From positions 78,521,955 to 78,585,954 of the forward strand of contig NW_026262581.1 of assembly GCF_021869535.1 (NCBI RefSeq): a stretch of 64,000 nt of DNA. Reading direction: 5' to 3'. Every line of letters begins with the position of its first letter. Position 1 is the first letter of the stretch. The DNA is from Mytilus californianus. Lineage: Eukaryota > Mollusca > Bivalvia > Mytilida > Mytilidae. The notes beneath the pieces are model-generated. The model was given only the letters and a program-made list of their open reading frames with translations. It had not been told where the DNA came from and did no database searches. Shown here piece by piece: positions 32,801 through 47,800 of this stretch. Position numbers and translations under genes: made by a program.

Positions 32801-35800
32801 AACAAAGTTGGCCTTTTCTGCTTTTAGTTATTTCATTTTCATACACGAAACTCTATTATAAAATTAACGACAAAAGAAACGATTCTTTTAACTTTGATGA
32901 TCTGTTTGTCCCTTCTAAAGAAATGTGTATTTCCAAAAACGTTCGCTTTGTCCATATCTGAGGTTAAAAATTTCAATGAATTTTATCTTCGTATAAATAG
33001 TTAATGTTTAAGTCAAACCTTTACTTAACACTGATTTAATTTGGAAACTCCATTTTTTATGTTATGTTACTGTTTATGAGTTGGAATTGGCTATTGAATA
33101 GCTTTAAGTAAATGTAGATTGGCACCTTTTGAATTATTTGTTGATGTTTTTTGTGTTCTTTTTCCAAATAGCATACAACATCTATGGCGACATCTGCTCC
33201 TCTTGACAATATGCAACGCTCAACAAAGCATAGAAACAAACGAAAATATCGACATAACACGTAATTTTATTGTTTCAGCAAATAAATGTTATCATGAAAA
33301 TCGAATGCCTCTTTTCGTATTTTTTTTTTTTTTTTTTTTATAAAATCGCTGACCATACGCACATTATTAGTATAAACCGCGTCGGCACTTCATACATAAT
33401 GTGTTTTAGGAAATGTTCAATGTTTTCATATTCATTTCATCATGAGCGCTGGAACACTCTAGTGTGTATGCAAAGTATACACATAATATCAAATTAACTT
33501 TTGCAAGGCAATCATGTAAGATAAGGAACCTAAATAAAAATGTATACAATATGTTAGAAAGCTCCCATAACAAATGTTGCTATTGTGGTATTCAAGTTTT
33601 CACTTCTTTTATATGAAGCACAATTACCTGTTATTATCAAATGCTGTATAGCAGAATATATGACTGCCGATATGTGTCTCTGCTGGAGTCCATGTTACGT
33701 TTATATACCATTTGTTATTGGATGAACCATACGTTAGCAAATTAGACTTTGTCATCCCCAATGGTGACACTGTATTTATTTCTGCTATTCTAAAGGAAAA
33801 GATGTGATAAACGTTATCATGTGATAACCTTTTGTGTTGACAAAATCAAATATGAATAACAGCCTAACAGAAGACTATATTCAAATAACACTAAAATATT
33901 TAGATAAGACGTTTTGTAGCAATGTGGTGTCTAAGGTAGAATTGGAAGCGTTGCCTTTTAGCACAAAAACATTTTTGACATAAATATATGATAAGTTAAC
34001 TTATGAACAAGTTATGCGCATATATATTTTTTTTGTGTCGCTGATTAACATAAACGGCCCATTTCCCGGCAAAAATTCAAGCTTTATCCTGTAGCTAACT
34101 ACACGAAGAGTATTTGAAGTGAGTACTAATAAAACAGAGGTATTTGTAGTGAAGTCGAAAATGTGAATAGGAGCAGACAACGCATTGAGCATTCATAAAG
34201 TTAGAATTGTATCTGGAAACAAATTGAAAAACAGCTGCCAGCGTATAGTGCCTCAATTGAAAATCAATTTCTCCGTGACATCTAGAGGCAAAATTGAGTT
34301 GAATTTCCCTCAAAATAGATATGGCAGCAATGATATAATGGATAATAACTGACAGTTTTTAATGCAAAACATCATAAGCTGTTTAATGTTGTGAACACTG
34401 TAGTACAAAGAAGTGTACTTATAGTTTGCTTACAAACAAACCGGATTATTAAATACTATTCTTCCGATTAAAGTAAACAAGTTTATATTACTAAAAAGGA
34501 GTTCGTACATATCACTTCAATTGAACTCGCACGACAGAGATCAATCATGAATTACGACCATTAATTAAAATTAACGTTTAAAACTCCCTTTCTGTCGCAA
34601 ATGTCTTTGCAACTTACACAGACAGGTCACATTGGACCAGCAAAACAAGTTCTTTATACGACGAAACCATTGAAAAAACTGCTGACGGAAGATAGAAGCT
34701 AAGTTAATCACAGTTAAATAAGAGTCCCATTCAGCAATATACGTGCATTTCGTGGATAAAGACGTATACGTATCACGTACCATCCCTATATTGGAAGTTC
34801 ACAAACAAGTATATACATTTGTTTTATATATTTAAATATGATCATCTGTGTATCACTTTTTTTTAAGTAGCTTATAGTTTTTATTCAAAGATAGAATGCA
34901 AAATCTCTAAAGCGGTGACCATGTTTCCAACAGCCATATAACGATACTAGTATGGAGCATATTTAGTTTGCTACTCCTAGTTCACGGTTCTACCTTCTGT
35001 CGATACTTGTATTTTTGGCATTTTAAAAGATTATGTTTTTTTTTCTCTGACTATAAATGACGTCTTTATACTAAATTCCTGAGATGTTAGATGTATTATG
35101 ATTGATTAATAAAAAATTGCTAAAAAATTGTTTCAAAGCTTGTATATCAAGCTTTTGACTTCACACTGCCATTATACTAAGTAAGGTAAGCACTATGCAT
35201 TCCTGATATGCTCGAAATTGACATAATCAATGCTCCTTTCTTTCTTTTCGTTTTTTTTTTTTTTTGTCTTTTTATTTAAAATAGACGACGTAATCTATAT
35301 CCAATAGACGGCGTGAGTCTGTTTTTTTAATTATAGACCAATCTTAAAATGGGAAGCGTATTTGTATAAAAGTAATCTTTGTAAACAATAGTCATCAATT
35401 GAATTTATTTTCTCTCTGTAGAATTGAATGGGTTGATATTAAGTACGAAATTTTCCACAAAAGCACCTGTTTGCTGCGTAACACCATTATTTTTGTTTTA
35501 TACCTGTCTTATAAAAAGTAAGAAAATTATATTCATAATATCTTATGTTTTCTTTGCTTTTCTTTTTTTATTTGTGCAAAACAAATAGCGAAATGTTCCA
35601 AATTGCAATGTGTTTGTAAAAATACGAGCGCAAATTAATATCGTTAGAAAGACAAATGTTGTAAACAATCATCAAAATCGGACTTAATCCATTGTTTTGT
35701 TGTAAAATTATATTAGACGATAAAACTGTACAGTATTGGTTTTCGCTTGATATAATTTGGAATGGGATTGTTTGGAGGTAAAGTTATTTGTTTCAGTATC

Positions 35801-38800
35801 ATGAAGAACGGATTTGCCTACACTGCACTATGGCAGATACATGTATAACGTAGGTAACGTCAGAATCCCTTAGAATGAAGCGTTTGAACAAAAGATTTTC
35901 GTCACAAATGTATATTGAGGAGAATTCGTCACGACTTTATACATCAAACAATAGCTGCAGGTAGAGTTGCATCAATTTGATCAGTTGTAAAGATCTTTCA
36001 AGCAGTAGGACAATGTCTTTTCTATTGTAACGCGCATTTTTTTTCTGTTGTAAACGTCATTTGTACAACACGAAAATTCACCAAGCAGTTACAAAAAAAA
36101 GATGCGGTCGCAAACATTCCTTTGACTTTGTTAGTCGTTCTCATCTCTGTTAAAATACTCGTATAAACGGTTGTTAACAACGCGTATTGGAAAAAGCCGA
36201 AACAAGAAGATGAAGCTTATAAAAACCAACAAACTGGAGATCGATGATAGAGGCAGCTGATCTTTAGACGATCATCATGTCCATATATTGATAGGATTAA
36301 ACCGACATGAAACAACACCTGCAACAAATGTCGGCTACATTTGAGAGGATCAAAAACTCCTTATCGTCCTTTGTAGGCCAACGCCGATCGGTAGCTTCCA
36401 CTACTTCAGTATTTGTTTCATCGCACTTTACTACGACATCTTGTTTTCCCTTCAACTTCCCAGTAGAGTCATAAGCTCATTTGGTACCAGTTCTGTTCCT
36501 TGATCTTTTCCTGGAACAAGTCCCGGTCTTCATCTCCTGAGCTACTGTAAAAACTCTGTTGACTTCTTATTCATTACTTTATTTAGCAAATACTTGAGAT
36601 TTCTGTGCTCATCTTCAAGTCAAGAGCTCACAGCATTGCCAAACAAAATGGGGAGGTGGGACAGACACGCTGGTATTGTGACAATTATTTTATTACAGCT
36701 GTAGTAATTACTTGGAAATGTCGTAATGTATGGTACTATAACTTGCTTAAAACTTTTACTTATAAGCATTAATACTCACTCATACACAGTATGTATCATT
36801 CTCTTATATATTTCGATTTTTCAATTACTGCCTAAGGCCAAATTGAAATGTGGTATAATATTATACTTACGAACTCAAAGAGCTTGCTACAATAGTTTGT
36901 CGGTAGATGGTATTTATAGAAATTTGAATTACTGATCCATCGGCAACAGTAGTTTCTATAGCTGGTTTACTGTCACACGAATCACTTAAAGAGTAAATGT
37001 AGACCAGGAACTGTAAAGGCACACTACTTAATGGATTCGTTTCTAGCCGAGAAGTAAAGTCTTCAATTTGAAGGGCAACAACATACCATCCTGATGCTCC
37101 CGTCGCATTATAAGAAAGAGTGCATGTTTCCTGGAAAAAGATTGAGATCATTCAAGTAAAATTAAACTGCAAACTGAAAGATTTTTCACTTTTAACATAG
37201 TATAATTATTCTAAATAAATGTCTTGTATACGTTAATGAGTTAAATGAGACAACAACCGATAGATGAGAATAGCCAAACGACATCTATAGTGTAACATAA
37301 AGTCTTGATAGAATGACAGGGTTCCATTTATTACACCAAGTATCTAGTTTGTTAAGCTTATGAATATATGAACTTCACAGAATAACAAAAACAAACGTTT
37401 AAGTAATGGCTCAAAACTATATAAAAAAACGAATTGTAATCGCAAAGTCAACTAAAAGGTCAACATACATTCTTCAACGATAGGCTGGTGTTTATACAAT
37501 GTGTCAATATATTTTTGTGCTCGAGACTGAAAAAGTTGTGAATTATTTTAACAGCGACAATAGATGATTTGTCACCAACATTTTAGTCCACAAATGACAA
37601 AGCATAAAAATATAACAAAAGACAACCACTGACATGATATCTTGAAAATTCGACAGCAATCAAACATGACACTTAAAAAATATTCCAATCACTCTTAAAA
37701 CTATATATTTAGGTGATGACTACCAGTAGAGCTATGTAAATGGTTTGGGGTTATAGCATGTGATATTTGGTATGATAGGTCATTTCTTTATCTTACTGGT
37801 GTGATAATAGAAGTTCAGTCTTATAGTATTTTCCATTTGTTTTTAAGTAAATATACATTTATGTAAATGTCATTTTGTATGCTTGATAAGTCATTCCATA
37901 TTTTGAAATACTCCGGTTTTAAAATCATATATCTCAGTAGCATGAGTTCGAATCCCGGCGAGGGAAGAACAAAAGATTTGCGAAAGCAAATTTTCAGATC
38001 TAACATTGTTGGGCTGATGTTTAGACGAATTATATATACAGAATGTATTTTCAGCCTTGTATCACCATCACTGCTGGTGATCCGATGGATGAAATCTGTT
38101 GTAGAGTCGTCACTGGTTCAGACGTACTTATAATATAATTATTTCTGTGACTGCATCTTACATTAATTTGTAGGATCCTTTACAATAGATAATTCAGCTG
38201 ATCTGTAACAATTCCATCTTCATGCCTTATATATCATGTACTGTGTTACGACGCTAGATTAAAAACTGACGAGGAAAGGTAACACCCGGCCACCGAAAGC
38301 TTTATTATTGTAGAGCCTAGGTGGTCGAGTGGTCTAGCGCGTCGGGCATAGTGCAAGGCGATTTGGTGCCACGATATCTCAGTAGCATGAGTTCGAATCC
38401 CGGCAAGGGAAGAACAAAAAATTTCCGAAAGCAAATTTACAGATCTAACATTGTTGGGCTGATGTTCAGACGAATAATATACAGAATGTATTTTCAGCAT
38501 TGTGTCACCATCACTGCTGGTGATCCGATGGATAAAATCTGTTGAAGAGTCGTCACTGGTTCAGTCGTATTTATAATACAATTATTTCTGTGACTGCATC
38601 TTACATTAATTTGTAGGATCCTTTACAATAGATAATTCAGCTGATCTGTATCAATTCCATCTTCATGCCATATATAGCATGTACTTTGTTACGACGCTAG
38701 ATTAATAACTGACGAGGAAAGGTAACAACCGGCCACCGAAAGCTTTATTATTGTAGAGCCTAGGTGGTCGAGGGGTCTAGCGCGTCGGGCATAGTGCAAG

Positions 38801-41800
38801 ACGATTTGGTGCCACGATATCTCAGTAGCATGAGTTCGAATCCCGGCGAGGGAAGAACAAAAAATTTGCGAAAGCAAACTTACAGATCTAACATTGTTGG
38901 GCTGATGTTTAGACGAATTATATATACATGTATATATAAGACCAAAAAAGTGACAAAGTATATTTTAACAAAACGCAATTGACTAGCAGGTCGAACAACG
39001 GATGTTCTTAAACCCTGCTGACTGCCATTGGCGATTGCCAAATAAAATGATCACCAATTGTAATAAAATGGATCTTAAATATTAATTTAATATCAAACAG
39101 AAAACAATAAACTTGCGGAAAAGATGGTATAACAAAAGGTGTAAAAATTAGTACACCATATCCGAATTTCGACAATCAATGTCTCTTCAGTGATGTTAGG
39201 AATCGAAACGGTATTTGGAAGGCCATATAATTTACCTCAATTTAGGATAGACTCTTGAATTTTGCACCTTATGTTTGCGGTAAACCACAAAATATAAACA
39301 AGTTTAAATTGAAAACAACGTTCAAACCTATGATTGCGTTGGATATAAACCGCAATTTTTAAACGTGTGCATGCAAAACAAATTTCTTGGTAAAGGGGTC
39401 TAAATACAACACAAACAACATTTTCCAAAAGACCAAAAAAGTGACAAAGTATATTTTAACAAAAAGAATTTGACTAGCAGGTCGAACAACGGATGTTCTT
39501 AAACCCTGCTGACTGCCATTGGCGATTGCCAAATAAAATGATCACCAGATGTAACAAAATGGATCTTAAATATTAATTTAATATCAAACAGAAAACAATA
39601 AACTTGCGGAAAAGATGGTATACCGCAAACATAAGGTGCAAAAATTAGTACACCATATCCGGATTTCGACAATTAATGTCTCTTCCGTGATGTTAGGAAT
39701 CGAAACGGTATTTGGAAGGCCATATAATTTACCTCAATTTAGGATAGACTCTTGAATTTTGAAGAGTCGAAATAGGATGAACGGATCATATAAACCCGAA
39801 GGCAAATATAATACAAGCCCAAACGAAAAAATATAAACAAGTCTAAATTGAAAACAACGTTCAAACCTATGATTGCGTTGGATAAAAACCGCAATTTTTA
39901 TACGTGTACATGCAAAACAAATTTCTTGGTAAAGGGGTCTAAATACAGCACAAACAACATTTTCCAAAAGACCAAAAAAGTGAAAAAGTCTATTTTAACA
40001 AAACGCAATTGACTAGCAGGTCGAACAACGGATGTTCTTAAACCCTGCTGACTGCCATCGGCGATTGCCAAATAAAATGATCACCAGATGTAACAAAATG
40101 GATCTTAAATATTAATTTAATTTAATATCAAACAGAAAACAATAAACTTGCGGAAAAGATGGTATACCGCAAACAAAAGTTGCAAAAATTAGTACACCAT
40201 ATCCGGATTTCGCCAATTAACGTCTCTTCAGTGATGTTAGGTATCGAAACGGTATTTGGAAGGCCATATAATATATATATAAAACGTCTAGAAATTAGTC
40301 AACGATCTTTCTCACGAGGTAGCTGAATCATTGCGAGTAACGATACCTGTACACAGTAAAATAAACTATATAAACGCCTAAAAAGTGTACAAGACAACAC
40401 CAATATTAAAAAAGGAAACATTTAATGTTAGTATCTATAAATATTTCGAATAACATATATCCTTCGTCAGTATGATTATGATGTAAAATGAATCATATCA
40501 ATATTTTTTGATTTACCTATGAACCATATCAATATTTCGGATAACAGATATCCTTGATCAGTATGATTATGATGTAAAATGAATCATATCAATCTATTCT
40601 GATTTAACTGTAACTATCTTTAACTATTTAGCTAATCTGTAATCAATTCCATCTTCATGCCAAATTTATCATGTACTGTGTTTCAACTCTAGATCCTACT
40701 GACGAGGAAAGGTAACACTAGGCCACCGAAAGCTGAATTTTTAGTTCAGTCTAGGTTGCCGAGTGGTGTAGCGCTGGACACAGTGCAGGCGGTGTTGTCA
40801 CAAATAGCATGAGTTCGAATCCCGGAGAGGGAAGAACAAAAATTTGCTTCCGCAAATTTTGCAGATTTAACATTGTTGTGCTGATATTTAGAGTAATTAT
40901 GAATATAATATGTGTTTTCAGCCGTGTATTAACTTCACTGATCCAATGGATGGATTTGTCGTAGAGTTGTAAACTGTACTTTTTATTTCTCACTCCTACG
41001 ACAACACCGCCTAGCATTGCGCAGACGCCTTATCCCTTCCTCTAACTATAGCTGATGAAAGCTTTCGTTTCGGGAGGTGTAACCATCTCGTAGGAATTAA
41101 TCAATGTCATCTAACACAATACACGAAGTATTTTTAAGTGGACAGGAATGAGCATCTACTCATCTCTTCAGATGATTAAATGATCATTATATATTAAGCT
41201 TGAAAACTCTGCTGAATAAAAAGAATAGAAGCTGTACATGCATGTATAAGATAGTTGCACCTTCATTATGAAATTAAGTAGTTTGTGGCACTGTGGTTTT
41301 TTATATGTAAATGAAGGACTGTTTAGAAACTACACATTATCCGATGGAGGTAGTCACATTCCTGTTTAGTTCATGTGTCAGAGAAAGAATCGAGATTAGT
41401 TTGAGAACAAGTCTAATATGATTTTTTTATAAAATGATATAAGTTAATGGTAAGCACAAATAATGTATTAAATTTTTCATATCTGGTTTGAATAAAATTC
41501 CCTTCATTGATTATTTAAACAATATTTAACAATTACAACAAAAATATCAAACTTAAACAGAAACGTGCAATTGATACGTTAACAATCAACAATTCTTAAA
41601 AACGAAAATGTCAATAAAGGCACATGATATTGACAAACTCTAAACTGAAATATACCTCACCCAGTATAGAGTTACTTAGACCATGGCAAGCATCTCCGCA
41701 TTCATTAACTCCCGACGAACTGGTTGCCCATCGACACTTTACAAAATCGCCATCTTCATCTATAACTGAAATCAGATGTTGCCAGTATAAACAAATATAA

Positions 41801-44800
41801 ACTCATCAAAACAAGATCACCCATTTAAATACTAAGAAACTCATTTTTCGTTAGGTAATTTTTAACATATTTACCATAAGATTTAGTTTGGTAACTTATC
41901 GTTCAAACGTATAAATGTTTTCATTTTTCTTCAATTATTAAGCCATACTTTTTAGAAACGGCAATATATTTTATATTCCTTGTCGTCATGGGATAATGAG
42001 CTTTTTAGACTAAACGTTGCCATTTTACACAAACTACCTCTGTAAATCATAAACGTAATTACAGGGTGGTTCAATTAACCTACTTAAAATACGGGGCTCT
42101 ACATCACATATTATAGCGAAACCATTGTATTTGAATATTCTGGAAAGTCTGTAAGTAAATTACCTGGAATTTTCATTGAATACGAACAACCTTGCTTCAG
42201 TCTAACAATTGGTTGCATAGAACAAATTGGTGGAGAATTGATAAGTCCATTATCCGAACGAATGGTTAAGTTTGCAGTTGCCATCAATGACCAGCTGCTT
42301 CCACTTTCTACAAGAGAGATCCAGGCAGAGCCTGCGTACCTGAAAACAAAGTGTGGTGTCAAAAATCATATTATGTTAAATATGCAGTTTTAAATTTAAT
42401 ATTCGTTCTTTTGTAAAGATATTTACAACAAATATTTTTTTTCAGATGGCGTATACGTCAAGAAAACTTTTTTGTTTAGTTGTTTTCTCCTTTGATTGAT
42501 ATAATTATTATAATGTTTATTCCACTTTCTACAAGAGCGATCCAGAAACAGCGTATATATTAAGATAGCAGTTGTGTTTAGTTCTTTCCTCCTTTTTTAA
42601 ATCGACGAAAAGATTGATATGATTTTTATAATGATAATTCTTAACGTCGAGATAAAAACAAACTTTGAAAGTTTCCAACTTAGGTAATAAAACCGAAAAA
42701 TTGTGTTCCATGTCTTTAAACAAAAACTTCTATTATCTAGCAAGCAAGTAAACACATTTAACAATTTTAAAGATGAAGAAATACTTGATTAAGATTGACT
42801 ACATTCCTTCTACAGTAAGAAACCTGAAACCTTACTTACAGGAAATTTCCGTCGTTCTACTTAATAAATTATGGACATTCCTAAGCCTTCAAAAATAACA
42901 TCATCGTAATGTCTTTACGTCAGCAAGTGAAACAGACAAAAACTTGTTTACAACAGCGATATATGAGTGAAAAAGTTTAACTATTAAGCTTTATCATAAG
43001 AACATATAGAGGGAACTGTGTTGGAATTATGATTCCCCTTGCAGGAGTTTAATTGACATTGCATTTCACAGTTATATCATGCAAAAAGCTAACACTTTTA
43101 AAAATGAAACTAGAGGCTCTCCGGAGGCTGTGTCGCTCACCTGATTCTACTTTGGTTTTGAAAATCATGTAAAAATAGATTAAAATCATAACAGATACCC
43201 TAATAATGATTGAGGCAAAATTTGGTTTAATATTGGCCTCGTAATTTAATAAAAAATCCTGGTGGCCTTCTTGAACAGTAAATCGGCAACAAAGTAGCAA
43301 CACTTCATGCACCTCATGAAGAACATTTATGCCATGCTTGGTTTCATGCCATTTAGTGCTCCTCTAGAAGAAGCATTTGTATGTATTTCTCATAGGGTCT
43401 TATGTTAAACTAAGTCCCCTGCTGGCGGTCATCTTGGATGATGGTTCGGCTACAAAGTAACAACACTTGGTCAGCACCTCATTAGGAACTTTCATGCCAT
43501 GTTTGGTTTTATTCTAGTCAGTGGTTCTCTAAAAGAAAACATTTGTATGTATTTCCAATAGGGTCCTATGTTAAACTAAGTCCCTCTCTGGCGGTCATCT
43601 TGGATGATAAATCGACTTCAAAGTTACAACACTTTGTCAACACCTCATAAGGAACATTCATGCCATGTTTGATTTCATTCCATTCAGTGGTTCTCTATAA
43701 GAAGACATTTGTATGTATTGTCCATAAGGTCCTATGATAAAACGAAGTTCCCCGCTGGCGGCCATCTTGGATGATTAATCGCCTACAAAGTTACAACACT
43801 TGGTCACCACCTCATAAGGAACATTCATGCCATGTTTTATTTCATTCCATTTAGTGGTTCTCTAAAAGAAGACATTTGTATGTATTTCCCATAGGGTCCT
43901 ATGTTAAACTAAGTCCCTCTCTGGTGGCCATCTTGGATGATGTATCGGCTTCAAAGTAACAACACTTGATCAGCACCTCATAAGGAACATTCATGCCATG
44001 TTTGGTTTCATTCCATTTAGTGGTTCCCTACAAGAAGACATTTGTATGTATTGTCCATAGGGTCCTATGTTAAACGAAGTCCCCCACTGGCGGCCATTTT
44101 GGATGATTGATCGCCTACAAAGTTACAACACTTGGTCAGCACCTCATAAGGAAAATTCATGCCATGTTTGGTTTCATTTCATTCAGTGGTTCTCTAAAAG
44201 AAGACATTTGTATGTATTGTCCATAGAGCTAAAAAGATGTCGAGATCATACGTCGTCTATCAACATATTTCAGACCATCAAAAGAAGCATTTCATTTTTA
44301 ATATTATCGTAAAATGAAGAAAAAAGAAACAAAAGGAGCATTGCTATATTACAAGAAAAAGAAGAAACTGAATATACACAAATAGAAAAAAAAACATTGG
44401 CAAAAATGAAAATAGAAAATAGAAAAAAAGATAGACATCGAATGACATGGCAATATTCTTTTAAGCGATATTAGAGGAAAGAGGTAGTGTGAGTTTTCCC
44501 CAGCATTCGTTTCTGAATCAAACATTCATGAAATTGAAACAAATACTGAATAACATACGAAAAAGGTTTCAATTCATTTTGAATACATTCATCACATCAA
44601 ATTGTTTTTGTTTGCTAAACATTACTGTTGGAGGCAATTATGACTAGAAATTACAAACTGTGCATGTGTTTTCAAAGTTTTGGTGCAGAGACCATCGTTA
44701 TCCAAATTGCAATAATTTGTATCTGTCTTTTTTAATCAACTTTAAAAAAATATATACTTAAACGTTTTCATAACCCATCAAAACTGCATTTTCAGCCATT

Positions 44801-47800
44801 TATAGACATTAACAATTAGTTTGGTCACATGTTTAAATTACGCCAAAATGTTGTTAGATAAAGGCAACAGCAGTATACCGCTGTTTGAAACTCATAAATC
44901 GATAGAGATAAAAACAAATCCGGGTTTCAAACTAAAACTGAGGGAAACGAATCAAATATAAGAGGAGAACAACGACACAACAAAAACACAACATTTAAAT
45001 GTAACACACGCAGAAACGAACTATAATATAACAATGGCCATTTTCCTGACTTGGTACAGGACATTTTAAGAAAAAAATGGTGGGTTGAACCTGGTTTTGT
45101 GGCATGCCAAACCTCCCGCTTTTATGGCAATGTTAAATATAACATTAAGATGACAACATTACATGACATGACTACAATACAAATAAATGGGAGAACATAT
45201 AGGACAAAGAAACATACGAATAATAGCTAACAAAAGGTACAAGGTTTAGAATTTAATACGCCAGACGTGCGTCTCGTCCACACAAGACTAACCAGTGACG
45301 CTTAGATGAAAAAAATTTGAAAGCCAAAACAAGTACAAAGCTGAAGAGCACCGAGGACCAAAACTTCCGAAAAGTTGCGCCTAACACGGCCAGGGTTTTC
45401 TGGTTTTTGTTAGAAACTTTTTTTTAAAAAGTACAAAAACGAAGCTAAGATACTGTGATTTTTAAGAAAAAAAGAATGAAAAACATTTGCAAAATTGACC
45501 AGGTGTAAAATATATTCAAGGGAAATTGACCAAACTTCTTTCAATTTTGTGAACTTTTCTTGTGCTTATTTGAACTTGTTTGGAAATAAAACTATAAATA
45601 AAATGGTCAAAATAAGATGATTAATTCAACACTTATTTTTTTTTTTTTTTTTTTGAGAAAAAAAATAATAGAAATTTGGATGACAATTTTTCGAATTTAT
45701 CAATGCATCAGAAAAAGATTGTACATTCTTTGGAACAACGTTAAAATCCTCTTTTTATTGGAAACGTCATGTTACTCTCAGTGGTATCAATATTGTGCCC
45801 AACGTCACTCATAAGCGTGTAAAAGTTACTATTTGAGGTATGTGTAAACTTAGTCTAAAATTTTTGATGTTAGATCTACAAATGATTTTTGCGACACCCC
45901 CTTCACTGCATATAGCGCCTTTTTATCCCTTGGACAACTAGGCAATTTGCCTTCGTTAGTCGAGTAATGCCTTTCTATGTAGGTGTTGTATAGGGTTTGG
46001 TGTATAGTGTCATGTAGGTGGTATACCTTACTGATCAGCTATTTTTATGCGTCGTATTGGATGATAACACTTACCAGTCAGTCACAATGATATCATTTTA
46101 TTATATACGTCCTACTCTATTGGAAAAATTTTATAATAATTCTCCATCGGATAACTAGGCCTTGGATTATGCAGCCTGTGGACTTATACAACAAATCGCA
46201 TTTACGCACCCCTGCTACTGTAAATTTGCGTATCTATAATTGTTTGGCAAAATATCAAACGAAGTATACGTGATTAGAGTTGTAACAAACCAAGGTTAAT
46301 CGTATTTTTTATTATTTACGTCGTGACATCCAAAAACACATGCTCATTAACATTCTGTAATTGCACAGTGAGTAAGGTTGTCCTTCGAGAGAATGTTTTG
46401 AGATGGTGATTTGGTCCTGATCGCTGTTGGTATGATTCTTTACATTTTTCGGGATGTTAATAAAACAACAATTGTGCAGATGACTAGTCTTGGTTCCCAA
46501 TTCACACATTTTGACTTCTGGATACCAATAATGGTCACATTAACCAATTGTGTCTGTTTAGGTAGCACAACCTATTTTGTCTATTTTGTCCGTATAACGG
46601 AACTATCAACACCTGTCATAAAAGTGGAAGGTCTATCTAGCTATAAAACCAGGTTTAACCCACCATATTTTTCTATTCGTTCCGTAATTTAATATAGTCT
46701 AACGTTCGATTTTGTCAGGTTGTAAGGACTTCTTCCTTTTTTAATTTACCTTGGACCTCGGTATTTTTGTTAATATCTTTTTCTTTATCAGTACTTCGTG
46801 CAGTTTATTTCGACCGGGGTTTTTTTTATTGCAAAGGTCGTGCAAATTTGCTAAATCAAATGAATTTCTACGTCTCAATTCTGTGTTAGCACTACGTGTC
46901 TTCTGGATTTCGTTGTAGCAGTGTATTGATAAATGAATGAACTACCATGAAATTGTTTTGGGGGCAGAGAAAGGTCGAAAACATAATCACATTGATTAAA
47001 ACAGCATTAACTTCTGCTGCATTTGATACACTGCAAAATATGAACAGGTATTGTTCTAAGCTCACCTGGCCCAAGGGACAATTAGAGCTAATATTATCAC
47101 TTGACATTCGTAATCGTCGTGGTTGATTTAAAAAAATCTTCAACATCTTAAACTATTGGACCAATTGTTATCAAACTTAACATCAATGTTCCTTAGGAAA
47201 TCTAGGTTACAAAACATCCACCAATATACATGGTTGCTGTTTGTAAAAACAAATTTAACAGGTAAAACTGCAGTTTTCGGTTTCTACCTCAAAATGTAAA
47301 CTACTTAGAGTAAAAATAATCTAAGGTCTATGTACTAGCATTTTTCAGAAATTTCAGATCACCCAGTTTGGAGTTATTGCCCCTGAAATGTCCAATTTAA
47401 GCAATTGTCGCTAAATTGACTTATTATCTTCAAAATTTTTACAGATAGGCAAAACCTTTATAAATAGTTACTCTGACCAGCAAAGTAAGCTCTACAAATA
47501 AGTCAACATGACCAATATTGGATTCTTATCCTTAAATGACGATAAGCCTGGAAATGTCATGGCGGGTCACAGATATGCTTACGCAAATTTGCAGATCTAA
47601 CATTGTTGGGCTAAATTTGAGACGAAGTATACATATACATATATATACATCATGTACTGTGTTACAACCCTAGATAAAGCCGACGAAGAAAGGCATTACA
47701 TCGACCACCAAAAGCTACATTTCTATGTAGCCTAGGTGGTCAAGTTGTCTAGGGCGCTGGCCAAGGTGCAGGCGGTGTCCCCACGATGTCACAGAAGCCC

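Noticed and set aside
33318-33340. Poly-T run as retrotransposon poly-A tail on -
   Set aside because: No element of matching orientation ends there, and poly-T runs are common in this AT-rich DNA.
38374-38410. Possible true tRNA gene with box B gagttcgaatcc
   Set aside because: There is no acceptor stem closing the box A and box B region, and it sits in a repeated unit with a TA-rich tail.
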